This document shows positions 11,010 to 22,149 of a DNA stretch of 64,000 nt, in pieces. The DNA lies in contig NC_089429.1 in the NCBI RefSeq assembly GCF_026210795.1, positions 248,001-312,000 on the forward strand, in the 5' to 3' direction. A model generated the notes under the pieces. That model saw only the letters and a program-made list of their open reading frames with translations, was not told the DNA's origin and did not search any database. The position numbers and the translations under genes were made by a program. The stretch comes from Rhizophagus irregularis. Its lineage: Eukaryota; Glomeromycota; Glomeromycetes; Glomerales; Glomeraceae. Every line of letters begins with the position of its first letter. Position 1 is the stretch's first letter.

Positions 11010-14000
11010 CCCTCTCCTCAAAGGATATGCCCTTACTGCTTGCATTTTTAATGCTCAAGACATTTGCACATCTGATCATAACCCTGTCATCACATATTAT
11101 GATATGTCTTTACTTTATGCCTCTACTAAATTGGCTCGTGCTCGACAACTTAAACGCCAAACCCGCCGCGTCTTCAAATTTGATTCTGTAACTGATATCC
11201 AATGGACGGAATTCGCTGATAAAACTGATGCTTTATGTGATGTTTCACCTTCAACCTTTTCCTCCTGGCATATCAATCAAATGTGCGAATACCTTCAATC
11301 ACGAATCCTCAAAGCTGCCAACGCTACTTTACCTTCTTCTATTGTTGGCAACAATTATACTCCTAAGGTCCCTAAAGATCTGGAAATTTTAATTCAACAT
11401 TATCAATTTTTAAATCGCCTAATGCATTCGATACGTCTATTGCGCAAATATCCTTCAACTTATTCTGTTGTTCATGAACATAAGTGGTCTATACATTTGC
11501 ATAGAATTCACAACATTTTTCAATTATATAAGAAAGTTTTTACTTTCATCCCTATTTTGCCCTCTTCTCTTTCATTGTGTCGCCAAGACAATTTCAAGTC
11601 ACTTCTTGATGATTTATCTAATATTTCGAAATCCTTACGGGGATTTCACTTACTTCAAGAAAAAGAATTTCAAGACTCCTCTATTCGTGCTCATTTAGAC
11701 GATAGAAATAATAATTTTGAGACTGACCTTTCCTCTTTTATCGATTCAGCGCTTTCTCGCACTCGTCGCTGTATCACTTTGGATCGTGTCTTCCTCGACC
11801 ATCCTACTCGACCTCAGTTATTAACTGATCCTAAGGACGTACATGATGCTGTTGTTAACCATTTCCAAAACTTTGTCCCTATAAAGTCCACTCCTCCCGT
11901 ATCCATCGATACATTACCTGATAGATGGTCTTCTGCCTACCAACCTATGGATGATGTGTCCTCCTCCATCTATGATTCTTTAATGAATCCCCCACCCTTG
12001 ACGAATGGTTATCCACCGTCTCTTTCACTCCTAACGGTAAAGCCTCTGGTCCTTCCATGATTACCTATGAAATGCTTAAACACCTTGAAACCCGTACCTC
12101 GGCTCTGCTCCTCATATTAATTCAAACATGCCTCTCCAATGCTGATATTCCTGACTTATGGCGACTAGCAATGGTTTTTCCTATTCCTAAACCTCACGAA
12201 TGGAAATGTCAATTAAAAAATACTCGCCCTATTACCTTACTTGAAGTGATTAGGAAATCTCTTGTCAAACTTTTCTATAATCGCCTGTCTACTATTATGG
12301 CTTCACATGATGTTCTAAAAGGTGGTAACTTCGCTGGTCTTCCTGGTGGTTCTTGCCGCGACCCTATCATTACTCTAGAATCTATTATCCATGATGCTGA
12401 TATCAACAAAAACCCGCTTTGGATTCTTTCCCAAGATATCTCTAAAGCTTTTGTTTCGGTCGATCTGACAATGTTACGTTTTGCTTTAGAGCGTATACGT
12501 CTTCCTGCTTCCGCTGTTAAGTTTATCTTATCGCTTTTCATGAAACACATTAATCGCGTTTTCACCGCTCATGGATCTACACCTGCTTATAGGGTTCGCA
12601 TTGGTATTGACCAAGGCGAAGTTATCTCTCCTCTTTTATGGGTTATTTATATTGATCCTTTACTTACTGTTTTGAAAAATGAAATGATAGACCCTTATGT
12701 TCTTTCTACATCATCTTTGATCGATTCTCCAAATTCTTCTCCTGATTTGAAGATTAATAATTTAGTATTTATGGATGACTCCACTCTTATTTCCTTGTCA
12801 AAAGCTGGCATGGAATTTATGTTATCCATTACAGAAGAATTTTACCATATTAATAACACTTCTGCCAATCATAATAAATATGTGTTAATTACTAATTCGT
12901 TGCCTTTGACTTCGAATTCCACTTTATCCCCTATTACTTTTAATTTGGATTTATCCTCTCTAAATAGTGTTCCTTCTATTACTATTACCCCAATTCCCAT
13001 GACAACTTCTTTTTGATTTTTAGGTGTCTGGTTCAACATTAAATGCTCCCGGGATTTTGTCAAAAAGCAACTCAAACGTGAATGCTGCTTATTTGCAGCG
13101 ACTATTCACCCCGCAAAGCTCTCTTCCAAACAAGTTGTGTATTTACATAATGCTGTCCTTATACCGAAACTTGAATACCGGATGCAAGTTACTCACTTAT
13201 CTGAATCTGACTGTCACCTAATAACGAGAAGTATACGATCTGTAGTAAAGCATAAAGCAAATTTTTCCCGTTCTTTACCCAATCCCATTCTATTTTTATC
13301 TCAAGCCTTGGGCTTGATTAATTTGTTTGCTCATCAACGACAATGTCATATTACTAATTTATTTTTAATGGCTAATTCTTCTTCTTCATTTATTCAATCT
13401 CTTTTTATTTATAGATTGAGTTTAATTCAATATAATTTTTTGATTCCTAATTCTCCTCTTTTAATTAAAGATTGGTCTATATGGTCTTCTCTATTTTCTT
13501 TTAAGAAAGATTATATCGCATGCACTATTGCTCTTTTGTCTTCTACTCCTTTTCGTTTGCTTCACACTTAACTATCGAAGCTTCCGAATTTGTCCTTAAT
13601 GGATGGACGCGTTCCTTTATTTGAATGCATGACGCCTAAAGCCTTTAAAGCCTATTTTCCCATCTTACGTAAACGACAACTGTTTTATTTATCTCAGCTT
13701 GTTACTCCCTAAGGAACTCATTTAATTTCCTGGAAGGCTTACTATGATAATTTGGTTGGACGACGTGGCCCTGGCCGTATCCCTTATTGGTACCAAGATA
13801 TTCAACATGTTACCACTATTCCAGACTCCAATAATCGTTTGCTGGATCAGTTCAATTTTACGCTTACGATTGACTCTTCCTTTTATGATTTGACTCCTTG
13901 TTTATCTTCTCCTTCTACTACAAAAAATTGGATTGTCACGTTGGACGATTATGGTTCTCCCATTTTTGGCAAACAACTTTTAGTCCAAGTTAGTCGTGGT

Positions 14001-15858
14001 ACTTGTTCTATTGTTCACTGGATTTCCCCTGATTGTGAATCTTCACCTGGTGATCTCATCAGACTTTTTCCTTGTCCTGGTTGCGCTGCTCACATTCCTC
14101 TGCCTCCTTCCAAAAAACAGAATGCTGATTTAACCCTTTGTACACCTAAGGTCTCTCTACAACGTTCGCTTATTCTGCCCACTACCAATGAGCGGATTAA
14201 ACGTACTACTTCTGAAGTGACTTCCCCTTTTACTTGGGCTGATATAGAAGATGGTGTCCGTCTTTATTATAGTAGATTGGATTTTGGTTCTGATTCTCCT
14301 TCTGCTGATACTGTTGTAGCTCCTGCTACTCCTGTCACTATTGAATCCTCAGCTGCTGCTGTTTTTGCAAATTCCCCGTTGGTCGTGTCTTCAGACTCGC
14401 GTTACATCTTTTTCACTGATGGGTCTCTTATTAATTTAAAGACTCCCAATGTTTCTACGGGCTGGTCTTGATGCAAATAGCCCTCCCCGATGCAGGATTT
14501 CCCAACTCCATCGCTACTTACGCTCACGGTCTTATTCGTGATAATCCTTCTTCTTCTCGAGCTGAAGCTGCTGCTATTTACGCTGTTTTAACTATTTCTC
14601 CTCGCGACTCTGAAGTTACTATTTATACTGACTCGCAAACTGCCATTGATGGTCTTCGAAGTTGTTTTTCCTCTATCTACTCAAATAGTCGTTTGTACTA
14701 TAAAACTACAAATTTTGAACTTTGGGCTATTATCGAGCGAACCATCCTCTCTAAAAATTTGACTGTCCTTCCCGTCAAAGTTAAAGCTCATTCTGGCAAT
14801 TATTTAAATGATTTTGCTGACTCCTTGGCCAATACTGCTCATATCGCGTCATCCAGTATTTTGATCTCTGGAATGGACCTGGCCTCTGCCCATGATTTTG
14901 TCTTAATTTATGACAATGACGTTGTCTGTGAATCTAATCCGCGACACCTTCTAAAACAATATTATCAAACGCAGTTAATGCGCGATCTGTTAAACTTAAC
15001 GCGATTTCACTTTATTTCTTTATTATCAACTAATACAGATTATATTGTTGACTGGGAACTTACTTGGTTCACTCTAAATTTCAAGCCCTCCCATGATGCA
15101 TCCTTTACTCCTAAACACGCTTCAAGACACCTAACCTTTAAATTCAAACTTTTCTTAGATGATTTGCCTACATTGGAAAAGCTTAAACGGACCCGACCAG
15201 ACTTATACATGGACGAATTAACTTGCCGTTCTTGTATCGACCGCATGGAAGACCTGATGCACCTTTTTATGTGCAAAAGACGACGTCTGCCTATGCAACA
15301 AATTCTTCAATCTTATCAAAATCATTTAATTTCCAAACTTCTGGAAGCAAGCAATTTGGCTGACACTGATCCTACTCCATTTATAGCTAAACTTACTTCT
15401 CTTTCATGCTGGTCCTTTTCTTCTACAAATTGGTCCTCCTTCGCCCTTATCCGTGGTTGTTTACCCAAACTCTTCATCGACTCATTTGTTGATTTATCCA
15501 TTCCAAGAACTTCTGCGATAAAGTTATCGCTGCTATTCATAACAATTTTATCCAGAAATTCAGAAGACGAATCTGGAATCCGCGTTCTTATGAGAAAAGT
15601 AGATGGGAAAACGCGATGAACATTACCTATAAGTTGAAAACTACTCCGAAGCCATCTAATCTGCCATTGTTGATGTACATACCTTACTCATCTTTACCAC
15701 CTCCGACCCTACACGATTCACGTGACTCCGGAACCGATTGGTTGAAGAACTCGATGAAATATGGTTTGCCTTGGTTTAATCATTTTTCGGGTTTTATGGG
15801 TCGTCTAATGGTGCTACTTAATAACAGCTTTTGCAGGATGGAGTGTCGATTTTTATAG
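11010..15858 (+). pseudogene. LINE ORF2 fragment (RT and RNase H), stops and frameshifts
   Basis: It covers the end of the endonuclease, the linker (11104-12060), the reverse transcriptase (12057-13016; GGNFAGLPGGSCRDP, FMDD near 12773), the connection region, RNase H (FTDGS near 14415, YTDSQ near 14627, AHSGN near 14790) and the C-terminal CRSC...HLFMC knuckle near 15250. Breaks are a frameshift near 12000, TGA near 13016, TAA at 13569-13571 and 13710-13712, and a one-base deletion near 14470. In RT motif A the copy reads AFVSVD where the others read AFDSVD. It cannot encode an active enzyme. Confidence 0.88.
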
Positions 15859-16115
15859 TGGGCGCGCTATTCGTTATTTTGTTAGCATAGTTGCTTCTAC
15901 TTTGGTTGGAATATATCAAGGGGGAAGATCTGGGGAATTTTAGTGTAATGCGATTTTTCTTTTTTAGATTAATTCTTTTTACTTTATTTTTCCTTAGGAG
16001 ACTATATAGCTTTGTTTTTAGTTAGTTTTATTTTTATATCTTTCTTTTTATTTTTGTAAATTGTATAAGTTCGAATAAATTTAATAAAGATAAAGGCTAC
16101 TATGCCACGTTTGCC
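15859..16115 (+). other. LINE 3' UTR
   Basis: This is the non-coding tail after the ORF2 stop. It is conserved with 48076-48331 and, on the other strand, 2527-2789 and 39567-39806. It ends with TTTAATAAAGATAAAGG and CTACTATGCCACG before the 15-mer boundary motif. There is no long poly(A), so the 3' end recognition probably depends on sequence rather than on an A-tail. Confidence 0.7.
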
Positions 16116-16130
16116 TGGTTTTTGACCAGT

Positions 16131-17388
16131 AGTGATGATGATCGTACTTTCTCCCCCGTTGGGCTCTGCCCATTTTTTCCCATGAAGTTATGGATGAAAA
16201 ATATGAGGATTTTTTGCCTTGAGTGATAGTAAAAGGACTTTTCGACGTTATATGAAGTTATTACCGAGGTCTTTAGTTTCGCCCGAACTCCTTACGGCTT
16301 ATATTGAGTTAGGACCGTTATCATGAGTCTTGGAGTTACCAATAATACTGTAAGATGGCAGTTCCATACGAACGTTCCCCTGGGCTTTTTGAAAGGTTGA
16401 AAAGTAGTGCGTCTTGGTTCCTACGCCTTTAAAGTCTAACTGGCCAAGTGGTTCGCAGGCCGGACCGGTATTTCTTGGAAGGAGCTTCTGACCAACGTAT
16501 TTCTTGCTAGTTGATGTTGTTAACTGGGGAGTTAGTTTTCTAAAATAAGGAGACGGAGTTGAGGTGTATGTTTGGTGAATTTTACTCAGGTTTTTCTCAT
16601 TGCACTTCGAGTTTTCCTGGGGTTTATGTCTTTATTTTTTGCTTTTTGTTTTTCTTGGTCACTTTTTTCGGTGTAACCTTATTTTCTTTGGGGGGTGGGG
16701 GGATACTGGAAAATTTGATCGTCATGGTGGCTTAGTGTTACAATTTTAAAATCGATCATCATTGGGGTGATAAGGGGGGTGACAGGTTGGGTACTGCAGT
16801 TTTTGTAGTATGCCGATCAAGGTGGTCACATGATGGACTATCATTGGATTGACTTATCTAGGTAGATCTTAGGTCGATGGATTGTTCGCAATGAGGTGGG
16901 TGTCTTCTGTTTGGGATCGTTTGAAATGAGGTGGGTGTCCCTTCGGGGATTGCACGACACTAAAAAGTTCCCCATCGGCTGGACTGCATGCAATAATAAA
17001 AGTTCCGATGTGCGTGAAATAGGTTTGTTATCATAGTATGTAGTCAAATAGGGGAAATTGAATTTTAGGCATTTTTGATAGTGCTAATGGTAGCTCGGTT
17101 CTTTACCGATTCTAGGAGTGGGTACGGCCTGGATGGGTTACGTATAGCATAGTCGACTTTACTCATTTTGGAGATATATTTGTTTGGGGGGAGTAGCCGT
17201 AGTTATTTATATAGAGAGGGTGGGGTTTTTAATCTTAGCTTTTCTTATTTGTAATTTCGGAAGATTATTTGTTCTTTGTTTTTCTATTAGTTCTGCACTT
17301 GTTGCGGTACTTTTTAGATCACTCTGTGTTTCTTTAAAGTTACTTCGGCATTAATTAATAAAATTCAAGTTTCACTTTATGTTTACCT
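16131..17388 (+). mobile_element. Orphan 1.26-kb non-coding element with LINE-type borders
   Basis: A block clearly richer in G and C than its surroundings lies between two copies of TGGTTTTTGACCAGT (16116-16130 and 17389-17403). Its head AGTGATGATGATCG recalls the LINE head AGTGACTAGTAG, and its tail has AATTAATAAAATTCAAG like the LINE AATAAA-type tail. No long ORF on either strand is convincing, and no LINE protein can be read in it. The best explanation is a non-autonomous retroposon mobilised by the LINE machinery. A degenerate unrelated LINE remnant is the alternative. Confidence 0.6.
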
Positions 17389-17403
17389 TGGTTTTTGACC
17401 AGT

Positions 17404-17820
17404 GTTATAGTGGTGCAGTAGCGTTAATAAGATTTCTCTACAAGTATTAGTTTTATTTCAGTTGACAAAAACCTATTTGGCACACATTATTTGTCACATA
17501 GTTAATTTCTTAATTTCTTAATGCTGGCCGTTTCGTGATATTTTGGGGTAGTCCGTTAATAAGAAATTAGGTCGTTGTCACGTGACATTAACAAAATTCC
17601 AAAAAAGGAAATTTTGTTGTCCAATGAAATTCAAGTTATATTGTACAAAATTCCCAAAAAGGAAATTTTTATGTCGATCTTAATAAAATTTTAATAGTCA
17701 CGTGACCGGAAGTAGTATAATTTCGATTAACGATTAATCGATGATTAATCGATTCTAAAATCGATTCTAATAATTATAATCGATTCCAATCCTTAGTCCA
17801 AAGAGGTTGGCAACTACGAA
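17404..17820. other. Intergenic, AT-rich with short repeats
   Basis: No gene is seen. CACGTGAC motifs at about 17579 and 17699 bracket two copies of an AACAAAATTCC(A/C)AAAA-type sequence followed by GGAAATTTT, and 17724-17790 holds a cluster of TAATCGATT/ATCGATTCTAA words. Nothing here can be named. Confidence 0.6.
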
Positions 17821-18144
17821 AATAATAATAAATAATTAGTTTCTTTAATAAAAACTTTAAAAAAGTTAAAACAAAGTTTCAAAGCTTCGCTTTAGAACAT
17901 ACCCAATAATTAAAGAAGTCCAACCAAATTGAAGCTGATACTTGCGAAAAAAAGAAGAAATGGTTTAGTAAACCGTTTTTTAATAAAAAAAATGAAAGTT
18001 TCTTCTAAACTTACCCAAAGATTCAGCTTAAAGAATACCTGATACATAAAATAAAAAAAGAAATATAAGTTTCTTTCAAAAAAAAATTTAAAAGAAAAAT
18101 TTTAGAAAAAAAATTTTGAAGCTTTTACTTTAAATTTACCCAAA
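17821..18144 (-). repeat. Array of intron-like units, locus A (part 1)
   Basis: Read on the minus strand, the stretch alternates exon-like pieces with intron-like spacers that begin GTAAGT, GTATGT or GTAAAT and end in T-rich tracts plus AG. Exon-like pieces lie at 17903-17940 and 18015-18038. The array continues on the other side of a MITE insertion at 18785-18870. The pieces resemble each other (for example TATCAGCTTCAATTTGG and CTTCCATTTTGGGTTGG) and those at 32.2-33.4 kb and 38.2-38.8 kb. Confidence 0.45.
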
Positions 18145-18152
18145 GATCCAAC

Positions 18153-18784
18153 TAGAGTTCCGAACAGGTTGACCAAATTCAGGTAACCTGACAGGTTGAT
18201 CTGATTTTTTCAGGTCAGGTTTAGCAATTGCAATTCAGAATCAGTTCAGATTGTAACATCAATATAACCTGAATGCCCTGTTGACCAGAAACTATGATTT
18301 TATATAATAAGTGAGTTATGGTATTATAATTCACTTTTTATATTGATTTTATATAATAAAAGTGAATTGCGATATTGGGATTCACTTTTTTATATTGATT
18401 TTATATAATAAAAGTGAATTACGATATCAGAATTCACTTTTTTATATAATAAAAGTGAATTGCGATATCGGAATTCACTTTTTTATATCGATTTTATATA
18501 ATAAAAGTGAATTGCGGTATCGGAATTCATTTTTTTATATTGATTTTATATTTAAAAAGTTAGTTGTGGCATTGCGATTCACTTTTTTATACAATTTTAA
18601 TATAAAAAACTGAATCGCAATATTTCAAAAAAAATGTTTTGCATCATTTTTTTGATATTTTTAATATAAATCCCAGTTCAGGTCAGGTCAAATAGATAAC
18701 CTGATATGACCTGATCTGACCTGACCTGAAAAAAAATTAAGTTTATCAATTTACCTGACCTGACCTGACTTATTCGGAACTTTA
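18153..18784. mobile_element. hAT-type MITE, copy 1, with 8-bp target duplication
   Basis: The terminal inverted repeats are TAGAGTTCCGAA at the left and TTCGGAACTTTA at the right. The perfect 8-bp duplication GATCCAAC flanks them at 18145-18152 and 18785-18792. TARAG-type ends with 8-bp duplications are typical of hAT elements. Next to each end are runs of CAGGTCAGG/CCTGACCTG. The centre (about 18300-18620) is a palindromic minisatellite. It encodes no transposase, so it is non-autonomous. The insertion split an exon-like piece of the array around it. Confidence 0.85.
18300..18620. repeat. Palindromic minisatellite inside hAT-type MITE
   Basis: About six units combine TATATTGATTTTATATAATA, AAAGTGAATTGCGATATCGG and AATTCACTTTTT in tandem. 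AAAGTGAATT and AATTCACTTT within each unit pair as a hairpin. The same unit recurs in the related elements at 33520-33700 and 36940-37150. The ORF that crosses it (18362-18613) is an artefact of the repeat. Confidence 0.8.
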
Positions 18785-18970
18785 GATCCAACCCAAAATG
18801 GAAGTTGGTCTTAGAATAAAAAGAAGAAATGTTAAGTTTCTTCAAAAAAAAATCTTTTTAAAGTTTGAAGTTTTAATTAACTTCAAAACTTTTGAATCAC
18901 AAACAAAGCATCTGAAGTATTTTTTTAAACTTAAATTTAGACTTTTGTATCAAAAGTTTATTTTTAAATA
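18785..18970 (-). repeat. Array of intron-like units, locus A (part 2)
   Basis: This is the continuation of the 17821-18144 array beyond the MITE. On the minus strand an exon-like piece with CTTCCATTTTGGGTTGG follows a T-rich tract ending in AG (TTTTTATTCTAAG). The rest is AT-rich, intron-like sequence with TTGAAGTT words. No protein is recognised. Confidence 0.35.
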
Positions 18971-20043
18971 CAGTCAACTCTCTTTATAGTCACACATTTG
19001 GGACAGTCCATATTTGGTGATTATAAAGAGATGTGACTATATAAAAAATTTATTATATTAGTATATCATAATTCCGGCCAAAAATTAACATAATTTTAGC
19101 CAAAATTATACTCAAAACTTTATTGTATCATAACTCCGCCAATATTAATTGTAGAGAGATGATCTTACCGTCATTCGATTTGTCTTGATGAGATGGTTCT
19201 AATGGTATAAAATACATCGAAATCCAATCACTAAATTAATTTCCAAAATTAAAAAAATATTAATGGTTTTTGTGTAATAACTCTGCCAATATTGATCCTA
19301 AAGAGACGATCTTACCGCCATTCGATTTGTCTTAATGAGATGGTTCTAATGGTATAAAATACATCGAAATCCAATCACTAGATTAATTTCCAAAATTAAA
19401 AAAATATTAATGGTTTTTGTGTAATAACTCTGCCAATATTGATCCTAGAGAGACAATCTTACTACCATTCGATTCGTCTTAATGCGGCGAATCTAATGGT
19501 ATAAAATACATTGAAATCCAATAATTAGATCAATTTTTGAAATTAAAAAATATTAAATGGTTTTTAAGTAGTAACTCTGTTAATATTGATCACAAAGAGA
19601 TGAGCTTACCACCATTCGATTCGTCTTGATGAGGTGATTCCAATGAGCTATTAATCGTCTTTTTACAATACTAGGTACTGCGTAAATCAAGAAATATAAT
19701 AATACCGATGCTTAACATTTTGTTGAATAACTCATCAGCCAGTGATCGCAAAAGGATAAAACTACCACCATTCGATTCATCTCAGTGAAACGATTCTAAC
19801 AAGCTATGATACATCTTTGTACGATTATTAGATGCCAAGTTATTTAATATATTCTTTATATAACTGTGATTATAAACGGTTCTTTTTAATATAAGATTTT
19901 TGAGGATAGGTGTGATAGTAACTATAGATAGATTGTGACTATATAGGATAGTTTTTAATAATAAAGTATTTTAAACATTCAACTGGTGTGACTATATAGT
20001 AGAATGTGACTATAATGGGAGTGACTATAGAGGGAGTTGACTG
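18971..20043. mobile_element. Pogo-like (Tc1/mariner class) non-autonomous element
   Basis: The ends are inverted repeats starting CAGTCAACTCTCTTTATAG at the left and CTATAGAGGGAGTTGACTG at the right, each flanked by TA. CAGT ends with TA duplication are typical of pogo/Tigger-type elements. Inside are repeats of GTGACTATATAG near both ends and a tandem array from about 19131 to 19800. No transposase is encoded. A fragment of the same family lies at 35658-35766. Confidence 0.8.
19131..19850. repeat. Tandem repeat, 147-bp period
   Basis: The word TAACTCYGCC and its diverged versions start at 19131, 19278, 19425 and 19572, a step of exactly 147 bp three times, and then at 19728 (156 bp). Each unit carries CCAATATTGATCC, CATTCGATTYGTCTT and ATGAGATGG. 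It lies inside the pogo-like element. Confidence 0.85.
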
Positions 20044-20589
20044 TAATGATTCTAAATGTAGATTATTACTGTTTATGTAAATCCTTTTGGAAATAAATTT
20101 TAATTTTTCTTCTGCTCATAATAATTATTTTAAATGTATAGAGATGTAGAGAATTACTTATATTATATATTGATAGTTAATCAGTTATAAATTAAATATA
20201 TCTTTGGCAAATTATATCAAAAGTACTATAAGAATGTAAAAACTAAAAAGTTTTTAATAATAAATATTATGGATGTTGATGTATTTTTTTTTACATGTTA
20301 ATTGAAAAAAAAATCCACTTCATAATAATGTAATATGTCAATCAAAATTAAAAAAATAAATAAATCCCAATGAAAAAAAAAAAGATTTTTTTTTATACAT
20401 TAATTTTATTTTAAATTTTCAAGGCTGCAGTTAAATCGCAGCCAACTTGCAACAATAACATGACTTTTAGAAGATTAAAATAATTATCAATTCTAAAAAA
20501 AATTTGCTATTTGATAATCTTAATTAAGCTGCAGTCTAAACATGACTTATAAGTATTGTGATCTAATAAATTAAAAAAATAAGGTAAAG
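20044..20589. other. AT-rich intergenic stretch
   Basis: No gene or clear repeat is visible. The sequence is poly-A/T rich with a weak inverted pair of GCTGCAGT words near 20424 and 20529. Confidence 0.5.
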
Positions 20590-20977
20590 TAGTTGCGTAA
20601 CTGATGTCTATTGGTTACCGATAGGTAAAGCTCTACATGAGCCAGCTTGAGCTGAGCCAAGGGCTAGTTCAGCTTGGCTCAGCTTGGCTTGTTCCAAAAG
20701 CTCACAAGCTGGCTCATTTTCAAAATCATATAAAATTTATTATAACTAAAATTTCAAAACGTGATAACTTCGCCAATATTGCTCTAAATTTAATGATTTT
20801 ACTACCATTAGATTCATCTCATTAAGAGGAATCGAATGGTAGTAAATTCATTAAATTTGGAGCAATATTGGCAAAGTTATCATGTTTTGAAACTTTAGTT
20901 TTAATTTTTAATAAAAAAGCTCACGAGTTGGCTTGGCTCATGTAAAGTACTACCGATAGATGTCTACTATGCAACTA
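20590..20977. mobile_element. Foldback element with GAGCC-rich arms
   Basis: TAGTTGC at the left pairs with GCAACTA at the right, then CATGAGCC with GGCTCATG. The middle (about 20750-20905) is a long hairpin built on AACTTCGCCAATATTG and TTTACTACCATT paired with their complements. The hairpin core shares words with the 147-bp repeat at 19131 (GCCAATATTG, CCATTNGATTCATCTCA). It encodes no protein. The ORF at 20637-20825 is a by-product. Confidence 0.75.
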
Positions 20978-21031
20978 TTCTGTTTCAAATATATGAGTTT
21001 CAGTAAAGTATGTTAATATTAGAATTTTCAA

Positions 21032-21469
21032 GATCCTTATATACTTTTAGCTACTTTGTTAGATCTATATACAAAAAGTCTTAAAGGTATATCTGTTTAA
21101 ATCCAATTACAAACAGAAGAATTATTATTATATGATAAAGCTGAAAAATTGAAACTAAACAAGATACTTCATGATTAATCATCATTTACTTCATTTTCTG
21201 TTTATACTTAATTTAACATTAAAAGCAAGAATAAATATTCAGTTTTTACTAAATTTTATAAATCTCAACTTAAAGTTATAGATGATAAAATAGTAAAATA
21301 TTTAAAATTAAAAGAAATTGATTAGGAGGAAAATCCTTTTACTTGATAAGCATATAATAAAAAACATTTTCATTATTTAAATATATTAGCATGTAGATAT
21401 CTACCTATTTCTGCAACTTTAATATCTTTAGAAAGATTATTTTCTAATGCAGAAATATTATGGGACTAA
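21032..21469 (+). pseudogene. hAT transposase remnant, C-terminal dimerisation region
   Basis: Two pieces of a hAT transposase survive. At about 21032-21100 the frame reads DPYILLATLLDLYTKSLKG, like the conserved ALDPRxK region. At 21350-21469 it reads YLPISATLISLERLFSNAE, the hallmark hATC dimerisation motif (normally SIPATS..SERLFS.AG). Frameshifts and stops separate the pieces and no N-terminus is present. It may be the source of a helper for the hAT MITEs nearby, but that is conjecture. Confidence 0.75.
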
Positions 21470-21978
21470 AAAGAATAAAAATAAACCCAAAATTATTTAA
21501 AAGAAATCATGTTTTTGAAACGTAATATTCAAGTATTACTTTTAATTTATCTGCCTACTTCTGAATAATAGTATTATTTTTGTTTTTACTTTTTCTTTCT
21601 TTCAAATCTATTTCTTTTGTTTCTTCTATTTCTCCATTAGCATTTCCAAATATTTAATAAGTATACTAAATGTTTTATTATCGATATTAGTTTTCACTTT
21701 TACAAGCTAATTGTTTTAATAATTCAATAATAGTACTATAAATCATAGCATTAATAATCACTATATTAACTGAAATGGTTACACCTTATTTAATAATACT
21801 ATCAATTACTAAATAAAATTAGTTTATGTTAGCTAGTATTTAGTGAGCATGTATAAATATTTTTTATTCTTTTATAATATCAAATGTTAAATTAAATGTC
21901 CATAATATATTACTTAAAAGTTTCCATAAAAAAAAGACATCAATAATTTTCATTTTTTTATTAGTAATAATTCAAATA

Positions 21979-22149
21979 CAGTTAACCTTTGTTATAACCA
22001 ACCCTAAAGTCCAGACCTCAACTTCACTATAAGATTATAGTGAAGATTTTAAGAGATTTGATTGGTTAATTTGTTATAGCGAGGGAAATTTATTATAATT
22101 GTCTGAAAAATTCACTATATCAAAGGTTTGCTATATCAAGGTTTGACTG
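21979..22149. mobile_element. Short pogo-like MITE
   Basis: This is a 171-bp element with inverted ends CAGTTAACCTTTGTTATAAC at the left and CTATATCAAGGTTTGACTG at the right, flanked by TA on both sides. It contains further TATAGTGAAG-type words and no ORF. Confidence 0.65.

Larger units (their letters stand above)
11010..16115 (+). mobile_element. LINE retrotransposon copy 3, 5'-truncated
   Basis: The element begins inside the ORF2 endonuclease domain, just before the SDHNPV motif (compare copy 4 at about 43225), and runs to the normal 3' end GTTTGCC at 16115. 5' truncation is the usual outcome of incomplete target-primed reverse transcription. TGGTTTTTGACCAGT flanks it on both sides (10995-11009 and 16116-16130). 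The sequence is noticeably more diverged from copy 4 than copy 2 is. Confidence 0.9.

Noticed and set aside
16841-17047. 68-codon minus-strand ORF in the orphan element
   Set aside because: It is short, has no neighbour in frame and no recognisable domain; the element looks non-coding.
18362-18613. 83-codon ORF with repeated NKSEL-type words
   Set aside because: It is the translation of a palindromic minisatellite; its length follows from the unit size.
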